Source: WTKD01 sp965243525
GTDB lineage: Bacteria > Spirochaetota > Spirochaetia > WTKD01
Assembly: GCA_965243525.1 (NCBI GenBank)
Contig: OZ251568.1
Span: forward strand, 930,001 to 994,000
Direction: 5' to 3'
DNA length: 64,000 nt
The position numbers and the translations under genes are program-made. Below the pieces are notes generated by a model that saw only the letters and a list, made by a program, of their open reading frames with translations, searched no databases and was not told where the DNA came from. Positions 1-10,247 of the stretch are shown here, piece by piece. Numbering within the stretch: position 1 is the stretch's first letter; each line of letters opens with the position of its first letter.

Positions 1-920
1 TCTCAAATTATGCATCACGCTTGGCGAATTCAATTCATGAAATCATTGAACGAACAAAATCCTTGAAGGGAAAACTTTCCGGCGCTGTGGGTGCATTTCA
101 CGCATTGGGTGTAATATTGCAAGACCCTGTTGCTTTTGAGCGCGATACACTGAAATCTCTCGGATTAGAACCCTGCGAAATTACAACGCAAATTATACAA
201 CCTGAATTTATCATTCGGTTACGTAGTGAATTACAGCTTGCGTTGGGAATTATCGCAGACCTTGCAGACGATTTGCGCCATCTCTCGCGATCTGAGATCG
301 GAGAATTTAGTGAGAATTTTGCAAAAGATCAAGTTGGATCATCGACAATGCCACAAAAGCGAAATCCTTGGAATTGTGAACACGTAAAGAGCCTTTGGAA
401 GGTTGCAACACCACAACTGCTTAGTGCATTTTTTGATCAACTAAGTGAACACCAACGCGATCTAACGAATTCTGCATCAACTCGATTCAGTCTTGAATGG
501 TATGCAATTGTTATCCATGCAACAGAACGTATGGATTCCATTTTAAATGGGCTCTCGATAAATCATGATCGCATGCAAGAAAATCTTAAAAAAGCACACG
601 ATAGCGTCCTAGCAGAACCACTGTATATCTTATTGAGTTGTTCAGGAGTACAAAATGCCTATGAGCACGTGCGAGAATTGATCACCGAATCAAAAAATAC
701 AAATCGCTCTCTTCATACCACGCTCAACAACCATGCAGAATTAAAAAAGCAGTGTATGCAATACGTCAAAGAACTGGGATTTCAGTCACTTGACGATTTT
801 TTTGTTAATCCATCAAATTATCATGGCAAATGTATCGACATCACCCTGGGGTTGTGCACCTCAATCAACAAACGCCTCGATACGTATGCATCATTTTTTG
901 AAACAAAAACAACAGATTAA
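1..920 (+). CDS. purB: adenylosuccinate lyase, 3' part (5' end outside window)
   Basis: This is the C-terminal part, about 306 residues, of a fumarase/aspartase superfamily lyase. The reading frame is open to the first base of the window, so the start lies upstream; the TTG at 21 is an internal codon. The superfamily signature SSTMPQKRNP, which forms the mobile active-site loop, is followed by a long helical region containing EHQRDLTNSAS, typical of adenylosuccinate lyase rather than fumarase or argininosuccinate lyase. Known role: it cleaves SAICAR and adenylosuccinate to release fumarate in purine synthesis. The subfamily call is an inference from the loop and its flanks. It is convergent with the efflux operon, 48 bp downstream. 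Confidence 0.8.
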   Translation, partial: SNYASRLANSIHEIIERTKSLKGKLSGAVGAFHALGVILQDPVAFERDTLKSLGLEPCEITTQIIQPEFIIRLRSELQLALGIIADLADDLRHLSRSEIGEFSENFAKDQVGSSTMPQKRNPWNCEHVKSLWKVATPQLLSAFFDQLSEHQRDLTNSASTRFSLEWYAIVIHATERMDSILNGLSINHDRMQENLKKAHDSVLAEPLYILLSCSGVQNAYEHVRELITESKNTNRSLHTTLNNHAELKKQCMQYVKELGFQSLDDFFVNPSNYHGKCIDITLGLCTSINKRLDTYASFFETKTTD

Positions 921-968
921 TAGTCTTCCTCGCCACAGCTCATCAACGCCAAGGTGAAAACAATATTT

Positions 969-3900
969 TTAACCTTTCAGTTTTCTTCTTCTTTCTGCAA
1001 GTTTTTCTTGATATTTTTCGTGACGTTTCTCGCTCCGTTGTTTTAACCATTCACGAAACTGCATTGTTCTTGTGTTTATGCTTGCATAGAAAACCGGGAC
1101 AAAAAACAAGGTAAGAATCGTTGCGCTGATTAATCCTCCTAAGACTGCTTTTGCTATTGGTTGGACAAGCTCGCTGCCCTCAGTAACACGAAACGCCAGC
1201 GGTATTATACCAAAAATGGTAGTCGATGCAGTCATCAAAATTGGTCGCAAACGGTTTTTCCCTGCTTCTGCACAGGCTTCAAGCAAGGCATACCCTCGCT
1301 TACGCAAGAGATTGGTATAATCAACGAGTACAATGCCTGTATTTACAACAATGCCTATCAACATCACGAATCCTACTGCTGTCATTGAATTCATTGGTGA
1401 TTTGGTTATCCCATAGATAACAAAAACACCCGCAAGAGAAAGCGGTATCGTAAACAAAACAATGAATGGATCAAGGAAGGACTCAAAAAGGCTCGCCATA
1501 ATACCAAAAACAATCAATGTGGAAACTATTGCAAAAAGCAGAAAAACCCGTTGCTGCTTTTGTATATTTTCATAATCTCCCTGATATTCAATAGTAACCC
1601 CATTGGGCAATGGAACATGTTCCAAAACTTTCCCTCGAATATTCTCGACAATGATATTCACTGGTGCGTTCGGTGCTGTTTGTGCAGTTAAACGAACATA
1701 CCTGCTTTTACTAATGCGGCGAATAACCTCTGGTGAGTTTGTTTCATAGTATGAGGCGATATTGCTGAGACGAATTTTCTGGCGCAGATCATTAAAAACA
1801 AATACGCGATCAAGATCAACAAATGAATCACGATTTTCTTGTGAAACAGTAAGCACAATATCGTAGTCACGTTCGGATTCTTTCAGGCTTCCCGCATCTA
1901 TTCCATCAAGCAAGGCGTTGATTTCTCTGCCTATGCTTTGAACATTCAATCCAAGATCATAGGAACGTTCACGATTAATATCTACATTTAACTGCAGCAT
2001 TGGTTTGGTTTCATCAATAATCGGATTGATGATTGCTTCATCCTGCAACATTATTTTTTGGATCTCTTCAGAAACTCTACGTAATTCAGAAATATTCTGA
2101 CCCTTTACAAAAATTTCTATAGGGATATTCCCGCCAGCTCCCGCGATACGTCCCGCTGTTCCGTTGAAACTTGAGAAAAATCCAAATTCCACAAAGGGAT
2201 ACTTCGCCATACTCGCTATAATCGTGTTCTCTATATCCTCAACTCCTACCGTTCGTTCTTCGAAAGGAGCAAGCAATACCGTCAAGGTTCCTATTGCCCC
2301 ATTGCGGACGCCTGAACTTCCCCCACCTCCAACAGAAGCCGATTCTCTGGTAATTGGTTGACCAATTTCTATGATTGTATCACCTATGTTGTTTACTCCA
2401 AATGTTTCAACAACTGTTTCTTCGATTGAAAACAAAATATTTCGTGTGACATCCTCTTGTGTCCCAGGTGGGAGCTCAACAGTAAGTTCAACTCGATCTT
2501 CTCCAAAGCCTGGAAGAAACAAAAATCCCTGCAATGGAAACAAAAATATCAATCCAAAAAATACAACCACGACTCCTATCAGTGACAATGCCCTATGCTT
2601 GAGCAAAAATGCTAAACATTTCTTGTATGCATTTTCTAACGCGGCAAAACCAACTTCCAAACCACGGTCTATTGTTGCGAATGGGCCCCATAAGAATCGT
2701 TCCTTGCTGCTTTGCAGACGAAAATAATGACTAGAAAGCACTGGAACTAGGATAATCGCTATTAGGAGTGAAGAAAGCAATGCTATGGTCACTGTCAGCA
2801 CCAAGGCTGTAAACAATTCACCCACTACTTCAAGGTCGTTCTTAAACAAAACCAAGGGGAAAAAGACCCCTACTGTTGTCAGTGTTGATGCAGATATTGC
2901 AGTGATCATCTCCCTGCTGCCAAGCAATGCCGAACTTGTTAGGCTCGCCCCGCGCTCTCGATAGCGAAATATATTCTCAAGGACAACAATGGAGCAATCC
3001 ACTAACATCCCTACTCCCAAGGCCAACCCCGCCAATGTCATGACGTTCACTGTTAAATCAAAGAAATACATTGCGAGCAAAGTCATCATCAACGACACTG
3101 GAACTGAACAAGCAATTACCAATGTTGTGCGGATGCTACGCAAAAATATCAACAAAATAATAATCGCAAGAATTGCTCCCATCACCGCACTTTCTCCAAC
3201 ACTTCCCAATGAATCCTTGATGAGTTCTGTCGTATCCCACACCAATCCCATTTCATAATCGGGAGGAAGCAATTTCAAAATTTCTTCTTGTTCTGCGATT
3301 ATCGCATTGGAAACCTGTACTGCATTTGTGGCGCTGCGTTTTTGAACGGTGATGTACACTGCTGGAGATCGATTCACATATACCTGTGTATCCCTTGGTT
3401 CAAGGTCATAGTATACATCTGCAAGGTCTTTGATACGAACCGGGTACCGCTCTAAGTTGCTCGTGAGACGATATCCCACAACCGCGTTGCGGATATCCTC
3501 TATCGTTTTGAATTGTCCAGAAGTTTCAACGATATAATCGTAACTACCCTGTGAAATTTCACCGCCAAATATCGCTGCATTATTCGCGAAAAAAAACTGT
3601 GAAATTTCTGTTAGCGTAACATCGTATGCCTCAAGGCGCTCAAGAGGAACCTCAACACGAACAATCTCTTCATCACCACCAACGACAGCACTGCTCGCAA
3701 CTCCTGGTATACGCTCCAACACCGGGCGAATCGTATTGTCCGCCAAATCATATATCTCAGCAGCATCTCGATTTGCACTGACTTGGAACACAATGACTGG
3801 TATTTCACTTGGGTCAAATTGCAGAACCTGGGTCTGTGCTTGCAGTGGAAGTGATGTTCTCGCAATATCTATGCGGTTTCGTACATCGTTGGTTGCAACA

Positions 3901-4205
3901 TCGATGTCTGTCCCATATTCGAGAGCCAAAATAATGCTGCTAAACCCTTTTTGCACATTTGCAGAAATTTCGTTGACATTAGGAACATTGCCTAAGACTT
4001 GTTCGAGTACCTCGGTTATGCTTTCTTCAACTTCTTCGGGGCTGGCCCCCGGCAGTTGGGTCACCACCGTCAACACTGGTCGAACGATCTCAGGAAGCAG
4101 CTCAACCCCCAATTTACACGTAGTAATACTACCAATACCTATGAGCAAAATAAAAATGATAACCGGAGTGACCGGACGTTTTATAATTGATTCTATTATT
4201 CCCAT
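969..4205 (-). CDS. RND-family efflux pump subunit (second copy of the operon)
   Basis: Inner-membrane proton-driven RND (AcrB/HAE1-like) transporter of 1078 residues. It shows the family layout: a first membrane helix near residues 14-32, a large periplasmic domain, a helix cluster around 330-520, a second periplasmic domain and a helix cluster near 840-1030. The TM4 motif GMLVDCSIVVLEN has one Asp near residue 400 where AcrB has two. The second periplasmic half has Gly-rich linkers (ESASVGGGGSSG). I chose the ATG at 4205, since it matches the start of the neighbouring paralogue and has GGAGA 7 bases upstream; an in-frame ATG lies 14 codons earlier. It is the last gene of the operon and closely resembles the pump at 4604-7816. 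Confidence 0.93.
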   Translation of the reverse strand: MGIIESIIKRPVTPVIIFILLIGIGSITTCKLGVELLPEIVRPVLTVVTQLPGASPEEVEESITEVLEQVLGNVPNVNEISANVQKGFSSIILALEYGTDIDVATNDVRNRIDIARTSLPLQAQTQVLQFDPSEIPVIVFQVSANRDAAEIYDLADNTIRPVLERIPGVASSAVVGGDEEIVRVEVPLERLEAYDVTLTEISQFFFANNAAIFGGEISQGSYDYIVETSGQFKTIEDIRNAVVGYRLTSNLERYPVRIKDLADVYYDLEPRDTQVYVNRSPAVYITVQKRSATNAVQVSNAIIAEQEEILKLLPPDYEMGLVWDTTELIKDSLGSVGESAVMGAILAIIILLIFLRSIRTTLVIACSVPVSLMMTLLAMYFFDLTVNVMTLAGLALGVGMLVDCSIVVLENIFRYRERGASLTSSALLGSREMITAISASTLTTVGVFFPLVLFKNDLEVVGELFTALVLTVTIALLSSLLIAIILVPVLSSHYFRLQSSKERFLWGPFATIDRGLEVGFAALENAYKKCLAFLLKHRALSLIGVVVVFFGLIFLFPLQGFLFLPGFGEDRVELTVELPPGTQEDVTRNILFSIEETVVETFGVNNIGDTIIEIGQPITRESASVGGGGSSGVRNGAIGTLTVLLAPFEERTVGVEDIENTIIASMAKYPFVEFGFFSSFNGTAGRIAGAGGNIPIEIFVKGQNISELRRVSEEIQKIMLQDEAIINPIIDETKPMLQLNVDINRERSYDLGLNVQSIGREINALLDGIDAGSLKESERDYDIVLTVSQENRDSFVDLDRVFVFNDLRQKIRLSNIASYYETNSPEVIRRISKSRYVRLTAQTAPNAPVNIIVENIRGKVLEHVPLPNGVTIEYQGDYENIQKQQRVFLLFAIVSTLIVFGIMASLFESFLDPFIVLFTIPLSLAGVFVIYGITKSPMNSMTAVGFVMLIGIVVNTGIVLVDYTNLLRKRGYALLEACAEAGKNRLRPILMTASTTIFGIIPLAFRVTEGSELVQPIAKAVLGGLISATILTLFFVPVFYASINTRTMQFREWLKQRSEKRHEKYQEKLAERRRKLKG

Positions 4206-4311
4206 AACTATTCTCCAGGTACGTTCCCAAACATACCCTAGAAGCACCCTGTGTTTTCTTATCGCATCGATCTAACAGGTTAGATCTCTAATACAATGTA
4301 TATCTAAAACA

Positions 4312-4617
4312 CTAGTTTTCGCCATCCAACGGATGCGTAGTTGCCGTGACGCTGAACATAGTAATTCCCTCGTTCGGAAATACCATTTTTATTTTCTTCG
4401 CTATCTTCTCTATTTTTGCAAACTCTTGATCATCAGCATAACAGATAAAGATAAAATTCTTTTCTGGCCACACTGAATCTCCGAGACGTACGCCCTTGTT
4501 CCCTGAACCATGTGTTTGTGGAATCACCGAATATGTCTGTATACCCGCTTCATTGCGAACCATTTCCAAAAATTCATCCTGTACCGCCTCAGTTGACATC
4601 ACTTCAATTCGTTGCAT
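4312..4617 (-). CDS. PII-like transporter-associated protein (PG0541 type)
   Basis: A 101-residue protein with the alternating strand and helix pattern of the nitrogen-regulatory PII/CutA fold (MQRIEV start, central FIFICY strand, C-terminal MFSVTAT strand). In Porphyromonas gingivalis the small gene PG0541 lies directly beside a TolC/adaptor/RND set, and this protein fits that family in length and context. Its start overlaps the end of the upstream RND gene by 14 bp, and a GAAGG site lies 8 bases before the ATG, so translation is probably coupled. It lies between the two RND paralogues. A role as a cytosolic sensor or regulator of the pump is inference; no ligand can be read from the sequence. 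Confidence 0.75.
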   Translation of the reverse strand: MQRIEVMSTEAVQDEFLEMVRNEAGIQTYSVIPQTHGSGNKGVRLGDSVWPEKNFIFICYADDQEFAKIEKIAKKIKMVFPNEGITMFSVTATTHPLDGEN

Positions 4618-7600
4618 GATTCGAACCTTCCTCTATGTTTTTTTTCTCTTCCCTCTCTGCTTCTAAGACTTCCATTTGTCTTCTGTCTCGTCGCCTTTTT
4701 ATCCATAGTTTAAATTTTTCAGTGCGTATGTTGATAATCGCGTAGAACACCGGAATGAAAAACAATGTCAAAATCGTTGCACTCACCAATCCTCCCACGA
4801 CTGTCTTCGCAATCGGTTGAACAAGTTCACTGCCCTCTGTTGTTCGAAATGCCAAGGGGGCCATTCCAAAAATAGTAGTTAACGTCGTCATAAGAATTGG
4901 CCTCAGTCGATTTTTACCTGCTTCAGCACAGGCCTCAATCAATTTCAATCCTCGTTTTCGAAGCAAATTCGTATAATCAACCAATACGATACCTGTGTTT
5001 ACCACAATTCCTATCAACATTATCAATCCAACAGCGGTGAGTGAGTTCATCGTCGTTCCAGTAACACTATAGATAACAAATACGCCAACCACAGATAATG
5101 GAATCGTGAATAGAATAATGAATGGATCGAGAAAGGATTCAAAGAGACTTGCCATGATACCAAATACGATTAATACAGAAAACAAGGCAAAAAGCAAAAA
5201 CACGGTTTGTTGTTCTTGAATATTCTGATAATCCCCTTGATATTCGACAGTAATTCCCGCTGGAATTGGGACGTTCTCGCGAATGCTTCGTTGCACATCG
5301 TTTACTATCCTATCAACAGGAGCATTTGGGATCGTTTGTGCAGTTAAGCGGATGTATCGGCTTTTTCCAATACGTTGAATGACTTCTGGTGAATTCGTTT
5401 CATAATACGAGGCTATGTTGCTGAGGCGAATCTTCTGTCGCTGATCAGTAAAAATGAACACCCTGTTGAGATCAACAAATGAATCACGATTTTCCTGCGC
5501 CACGCTCAAACTAATGTTGTAATCGCGTTCAGATTGCTTCAAGCTGCCCGCCTCAACTCCATCAAGCAGGGCATTAATTTCTCTTCCTATGCTCTGTACG
5601 TTTAGCCCAAGGTCGTATGCACGTTCGCGGTCTATTTCTACATTGAGTTGGAGCATTGGTTTGGTTTCATCAATGAGCGGGTTAACAATTCGTTCATCTT
5701 GTGTCATGACCGTCTGTATCTGCTCTGCTACAAAACGCATCTGGGTGAGATCCTGTCCTTTTACGTAAATTTCAATCGGTACGTTAGCTCCCCCGCCGCC
5801 ACCGCCTCCTTCAAAATCATATTCGACAAAGGGGTAATCTCCCAATTTTTCTGTAATAACATTTTTTATATCAGCTACACTAGCTCTATTTGAACCAAAG
5901 GTGGCGAGTAATACCGTCAATGTGCCGATGGCTCCATTACGAACAGTCGCTGCTCCTCCACGAACTGCTTCCCCAATTTCTATAATCGTGTCTCCAATAC
6001 TTTCTGTTCCAAGCGTATCTACAACTTCTTTTTCAACAGCAAACAGTATGTCTCGCGTAACACCTTCCTGTGTCCCTGGCGGCAATTCAATGGTTACCTC
6101 CGCACGATCCTCTCCAAAACTAGGAAGGAATGAAAATCCTTTCAGGGGAAACAAAAACAACATCCCAATGAAAATAAGTATTATTCCTAATGTAGAGAAA
6201 AATCTATGCCGCAATAGAAAATTTAAAAATCGTTTGTATCCGCTTTCGAGTTTTCTAAATCCTTTTTCAAACAGTTGATCAATTGCTCGAAAGGGGCCGC
6301 GAAGCAGGCGTTGCTTGTTGCTTTCTAGGCGAAAATAATGACTTGAAAGCACTGGAACCAAAATAATCGCCACTAGCAATGACGACAACAATGCTATTGT
6401 TACGGTCAATACCAACGAGGTGAAAACCTCTCCCACAACTTCAAGGTCGTTTTTAAACAAGATAAGCGGGAAAAATACCCCGACGGTGGTGAGTGTTGAT
6501 GCCGAAATCGCGGTCACCATTTCTTTGCTTCCCAAAAGCGCCGAACTGGTTAGGCTTGCTCCTCGTTCTCGATAGCGAAAGATGTTTTCCAGAACAACGA
6601 TGGAACTATCGACAAGCATTCCAACCCCCAGAGCCAGACCCGCCAATGTCATGATGTTCAACGTCAGTCCGAAAAAATACATCGCAAGAAGTGTTATCAT
6701 AATTGACACGGGAAGCGAACAGGCAATAACCAATGTTGTGCGAAAATTTCGCAAAAATAACAACAACACTAGTATTGCTAACAATGCCCCTATCACCGCA
6801 CTTTCCCCCACGCTTTGCAATGAATTTCGAATCGTTTCTGCCGAGTCCCAAACAATGCCTATGCCATAATCGGGAGGCAAGATGTTTAAAATTTCTCCTT
6901 GTTTTTTAAGTATTGCATTGGATACCTGTACTGCATTTGCTGAACTTCGCTTTTGAATTGCAATATACACGGCAGGAGAATTATTCACATATACCTGCGT
7001 ATCTCGCGCTTCAAACGCATAACTTACATTAGCAAGATCCTTGATTCGAATTGGATATCGCTCCTGCCCACTGGTAAGCCGATAACTAATAACTGCATCG
7101 CGAATATCATCTATGCTTTTAAACTGTCCTGAAGTTTCAACAATATAGTCATAGCTTCCTTGCGAAATTTCACCACCAAATACCTCGGTGTTGTTCACAA
7201 GAAAGAACTGAGATATCTCGGTCAACGTGACATCATAGGCCTCAAGTCGCTCAAGGGGGATTTCAACGCGAACGATTTCTTCATCCCCACCAACAACAAA
7301 TCCCTGCGCAACACCGGGGATACGCTCAAGTACTGGGCGAATCGTGGTATCAGCTAATTCAAATATCTCAGCGGAATCTCGATTAGCACTGATCTGCAAT
7401 ACGATAACCGGGATTGCACTGGTATCAAATTGCAAGACCTGTGTTTGTGCATTCGAAGGAAGTGCTCCCTCCACAAGATCCAATCGGTCTCTCACATCAT
7501 TGGCAGCAATATCAATATCAGTGCCATATTCAAAAGACAAGTTAATTGTGCTGACCCCCTTCTGAACACTTGAAGTAATCTCATTGATGTTGGGAACATT

Positions 7601-7816
7601 CCCTAAGACTTGTTCAAGGACCTCAGTGACACTCTTTTCAACTTCTTCTGGACTTGCTCCAGATAATTGCGTCGAAATAGTGAGTATTGGCGGATTGATT
7701 TCAGGAAGAAGTTCTACGCCTAGATTGGAGGTTGTGAACGTAGCAATCGAAATAAGTAAAATAAAAATAATAACCGGGGTTACAGGACGCTTTATTATGG
7801 TTTCAACAACTCCCAT
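4604..7816 (-). CDS. RND-family efflux pump subunit (first copy)
   Basis: AcrB/HAE1-like RND transporter of 1070 residues with two six-helix halves and two large periplasmic domains. TM4 carries GMLVDSSIVVLEN near residue 403, and both conserved C-terminal blocks (GIVVNTGIVLVDY and NRLRPILMT) are present. A run of seven glycines occurs in the second periplasmic domain, at a position where the sister pump also has a Gly-rich insert. AAGGAGA precedes the ATG, which lies 3 bp after the adaptor gene stop. The two pumps align along their whole length, which implies tandem duplication. They may form a heterotrimer, as MdtB and MdtC do, or separate pumps sharing one adaptor and one TolC. The substrate cannot be read. 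Confidence 0.93.
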   Translation of the reverse strand: MGVVETIIKRPVTPVIIFILLISIATFTTSNLGVELLPEINPPILTISTQLSGASPEEVEKSVTEVLEQVLGNVPNINEITSSVQKGVSTINLSFEYGTDIDIAANDVRDRLDLVEGALPSNAQTQVLQFDTSAIPVIVLQISANRDSAEIFELADTTIRPVLERIPGVAQGFVVGGDEEIVRVEIPLERLEAYDVTLTEISQFFLVNNTEVFGGEISQGSYDYIVETSGQFKSIDDIRDAVISYRLTSGQERYPIRIKDLANVSYAFEARDTQVYVNNSPAVYIAIQKRSSANAVQVSNAILKKQGEILNILPPDYGIGIVWDSAETIRNSLQSVGESAVIGALLAILVLLLFLRNFRTTLVIACSLPVSIMITLLAMYFFGLTLNIMTLAGLALGVGMLVDSSIVVLENIFRYRERGASLTSSALLGSKEMVTAISASTLTTVGVFFPLILFKNDLEVVGEVFTSLVLTVTIALLSSLLVAIILVPVLSSHYFRLESNKQRLLRGPFRAIDQLFEKGFRKLESGYKRFLNFLLRHRFFSTLGIILIFIGMLFLFPLKGFSFLPSFGEDRAEVTIELPPGTQEGVTRDILFAVEKEVVDTLGTESIGDTIIEIGEAVRGGAATVRNGAIGTLTVLLATFGSNRASVADIKNVITEKLGDYPFVEYDFEGGGGGGGANVPIEIYVKGQDLTQMRFVAEQIQTVMTQDERIVNPLIDETKPMLQLNVEIDRERAYDLGLNVQSIGREINALLDGVEAGSLKQSERDYNISLSVAQENRDSFVDLNRVFIFTDQRQKIRLSNIASYYETNSPEVIQRIGKSRYIRLTAQTIPNAPVDRIVNDVQRSIRENVPIPAGITVEYQGDYQNIQEQQTVFLLFALFSVLIVFGIMASLFESFLDPFIILFTIPLSVVGVFVIYSVTGTTMNSLTAVGLIMLIGIVVNTGIVLVDYTNLLRKRGLKLIEACAEAGKNRLRPILMTTLTTIFGMAPLAFRTTEGSELVQPIAKTVVGGLVSATILTLFFIPVFYAIINIRTEKFKLWIKRRRDRRQMEVLEAEREEKKNIEEGSNHATN

Positions 7817-7819
7817 GTA

Positions 7820-8818
7820 TTATTCTCCTTCCACGTCTTTCAAAAAATCAATTACATTTACGACCCGGACAGGGGCACCAGCGGTGAGCAAAGATTGTCC
7901 TTGATACACCACCACTTCATTGGATGTTACTCCTGATAGCAATTCAACTCTGTTATCTATTTCTATTCCAACCTGAACTTCTCGCTCTTCAACAGTGTTG
8001 TCATCTCCCACGATGTACACGATGTTCTTTCCAAACCGTTTCACCAGGGTTAGGGTAGGTATGATAACTCCCTGCTTTTCTTCTGTTATCAATCGAATTG
8101 TGGCATACATCCCAGGAAGAATATCCTTTCCCTGCTCATCGTCTATGATCAATCGCACCTCAAGCGTTCGCGTTATCTGATCAAGTATTGGACTAATTTC
8201 TGATAGCCTTCCTTCAAAAATGATGTCGGGGAAGGCATCAAATCGTACGAGTGCTCGCTGCCCGATTGATACACGCGATATATTTCGTTCAGCCACCCTT
8301 GTCACCACTTCAAGATCTTCTGTCTCTGCAAGGTTAACCACCGGCATGCCAATTCCCATATTCATTCCCACCTGTGCAGGAATACCTACTATGGTTCCTG
8401 CGATAGGAGCGCGTACGATGTTTGTTTCGAAACGCTGCCCCGGTTGTGAAGGATCTATTTCAGCTATGCGTGCATTGCGCGCTACTCGATCTCCAAGATC
8501 AACAAATAACCGGATGATCTCTCCTCCGACTTCTGCGGGAATTACGATATTTGTTCGTGCTCGCACGTCGCCACTTAATTCCAAATAATCAACAATCTGT
8601 CCCTCTTGGGCAATAACTGCATTTACCGCAAATATTTGTTGTTCATCGCTTGTTTCAACTTCTCCTGCAGCGCTCCGAGGAGCACCGTTTTCTTTCGGCA
8701 CTTCTCCATTGGCGTTTTGGCCTTCTCTAGGGGTGCACGAAACGAGAATAGTCAGGAAAATCGCTAACCCACCAAGAAGAGAATATTTTAATTGTGTTCT
8801 TTTAAAATTATTTTTCAT
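7820..8818 (-). CDS. RND periplasmic adaptor (membrane fusion) lipoprotein
   Basis: A 332-residue HlyD/AcrA-type adaptor linking an inner-membrane RND pump to an outer-membrane channel. The N-terminus is a lipoprotein signal: basic residues, a hydrophobic stretch and a LVSC lipobox with the acylated Cys at 28. A barrel-sandwich region follows (GEIIRLFVDLGDRV ... APIAGTIVGIPAQVG), then a beta-barrel region and a membrane-proximal domain. The hairpin between the two lipoyl halves is very short, since the first half runs almost directly into the second, so this is a small adaptor without a long coiled-coil. It lies 2 bp after tolC and 3 bp before the first RND gene, each junction with a clear AAGGA-type site. 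Confidence 0.9.
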   Translation of the reverse strand: MKNNFKRTQLKYSLLGGLAIFLTILVSCTPREGQNANGEVPKENGAPRSAAGEVETSDEQQIFAVNAVIAQEGQIVDYLELSGDVRARTNIVIPAEVGGEIIRLFVDLGDRVARNARIAEIDPSQPGQRFETNIVRAPIAGTIVGIPAQVGMNMGIGMPVVNLAETEDLEVVTRVAERNISRVSIGQRALVRFDAFPDIIFEGRLSEISPILDQITRTLEVRLIIDDEQGKDILPGMYATIRLITEEKQGVIIPTLTLVKRFGKNIVYIVGDDNTVEEREVQVGIEIDNRVELLSGVTSNEVVVYQGQSLLTAGAPVRVVNVIDFLKDVEGE

Positions 8819-8820
8819 TT

Positions 8821-10158
8821 TTAATTCCTTTTTATATATACCATATCAAAATCAACCTGTGCCTGATAAGCCAGATCAAATGCACTCTTTAGCAATGACA
8901 CTCGTTCTGTTACAAAAAACTGTCGTTGAGATAACAAATCAAGCTCTGCTTGTCGCAGTGAATCATAGTTCACACTACCGTTTTCATAGGCCTCTAGGGT
9001 AAGTGCATACAATTCTTCTGCAAGATCTACATTCAGTCTTCGTTCTTCAAGTGTCTTAAATCCACGATCAATCTCCCCAATAAGTCGATCTATTGCAAGA
9101 TTTGCATCTTGTATTTGCGAAACTAATTGCTCTTCAAGTTGTGTTTTCTGTGTGCCTGCATTGGCTATCCCGGTTAACACCGATGACAACGGCAAAAAAT
9201 GAGAAAGGTTCCACACAACCGAAAACCGCACCTGATGCAGATCAGTATAATACGAATCAGCGCTGTCAATTTCGTTCAGCGTTCCTCCATACTGATATGA
9301 GAGCATTATGGATGGAAATAACTGAAGAGTGTTGAGGTTTTTCCCAACCTTGTTGAGATCCATCCTCTGTTCTGTCAATCGAATATCTGCTCGATCAAAC
9401 AAGGACACACCACGAACCTGGGTCACTGCATCAAGCAAATCGGGATTTACTGCATATTCTGCAATGTTTTCAGAAATAACGACCTCTTCGTCAGTATCTA
9501 TGCCAAGCAATACTGCAAATTCTGGCACCGCTCGTGCATAGATCGATTTCTGTCGCTCCAATTCCAGACGAAGTGAATCTGCTCGCAGTTGCAACTGCAG
9601 AACTTCAAGTTCAGACGTATATCCACTTGCATAGGATTGCTCAACGCTTTCAAGCAAGGCTATAACCTGATCATATTGCTGTTGTAATAACGCTTGTATT
9701 TCTTTGAGCAACAACAAATCAAAATAGATCCTTCGCACCTGCAGTTCAAGCTGATTTTGAAAATCGTTGAAGGATATCTCCTGATTTTCATATTGCAGAT
9801 AGGCGCTTCGGATTTGAGAAATGACCGCTGGAAAAAAGGTAAATGATGCAGATACTCCAACATTCAGATTTAACGATTCGATTGCTGTGGTAGGGGCTGG
9901 TTGGCCTGGTTGAACTGGTGTATTTGTGGCGTCAATGCGTTTCCATTCTATTATGTCAGCAGAAGCATTCACCGAAGGGTATAGGCTTGTCCAAGCGGTG
10001 TTTCGATCCCTTTTTGCTTGCTCAAGTGCATATCGCTGAATACTAATTGAGCGATTTTGTGAGCGAGCATAGGAAACTGCCTTTTCGAGGGTAATTTCTT
10101 CTTGGGCAAAAAGAAAGACTGTGCTGGTTATCAGCACACAAAAAACTAATGATTTCAT
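8821..10158 (-). CDS. TolC-family outer-membrane efflux protein
   Basis: Outer-membrane channel subunit of 445 residues, first gene of the efflux operon. After a signal peptide ending in FLFAQ the protein shows two similar TolC halves rich in long amphipathic helices with frequent Gln, Leu and Glu, including LEKAVSYARSQNRSI near the mature N-terminus and the repeated ...LRQAELDLL... type helices near the C-terminus. I place the start at the ATG at 10158, which gives a compact signal peptide; an ATG six codons upstream is also in frame. A TATACT hexamer ends 7 bases before the chosen ATG, so the operon mRNA may have almost no leader. Confidence 0.88.
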   Translation of the reverse strand: MKSLVFCVLITSTVFLFAQEEITLEKAVSYARSQNRSISIQRYALEQAKRDRNTAWTSLYPSVNASADIIEWKRIDATNTPVQPGQPAPTTAIESLNLNVGVSASFTFFPAVISQIRSAYLQYENQEISFNDFQNQLELQVRRIYFDLLLLKEIQALLQQQYDQVIALLESVEQSYASGYTSELEVLQLQLRADSLRLELERQKSIYARAVPEFAVLLGIDTDEEVVISENIAEYAVNPDLLDAVTQVRGVSLFDRADIRLTEQRMDLNKVGKNLNTLQLFPSIMLSYQYGGTLNEIDSADSYYTDLHQVRFSVVWNLSHFLPLSSVLTGIANAGTQKTQLEEQLVSQIQDANLAIDRLIGEIDRGFKTLEERRLNVDLAEELYALTLEAYENGSVNYDSLRQAELDLLSQRQFFVTERVSLLKSAFDLAYQAQVDFDMVYIKRN

Positions 10159-10165
10159 ACACATC

Positions 10166-10171
10166 AGTATA
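10166..10171 (-). promoter_or_regulatory. candidate -10 element of the tolC-RND operon
   Basis: TATACT on the minus strand, 7 bases before the tolC ATG at 10158. No convincing -35 is seen at 16-18 bp. The close spacing would give a leader of about 0-2 bases, like the other short-leader promoters in this window. Confidence 0.4.
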
Positions 10172-10247
10172 CACAAGTTGCCGTGTATTATAGAAGCAAA
10201 ACCTTAGAGGGCAGCAGAATCAAATCTGAATTACACAGAGATCTTTT

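Noticed and set aside
2164..2727. long open frames antisense to the RND genes
   Set aside because: They are shadows of the conserved pump genes, rich in Ser/Pro/Thr, with no ribosome site or family resemblance. The same holds for similar frames opposite the second pump and opposite tkt.
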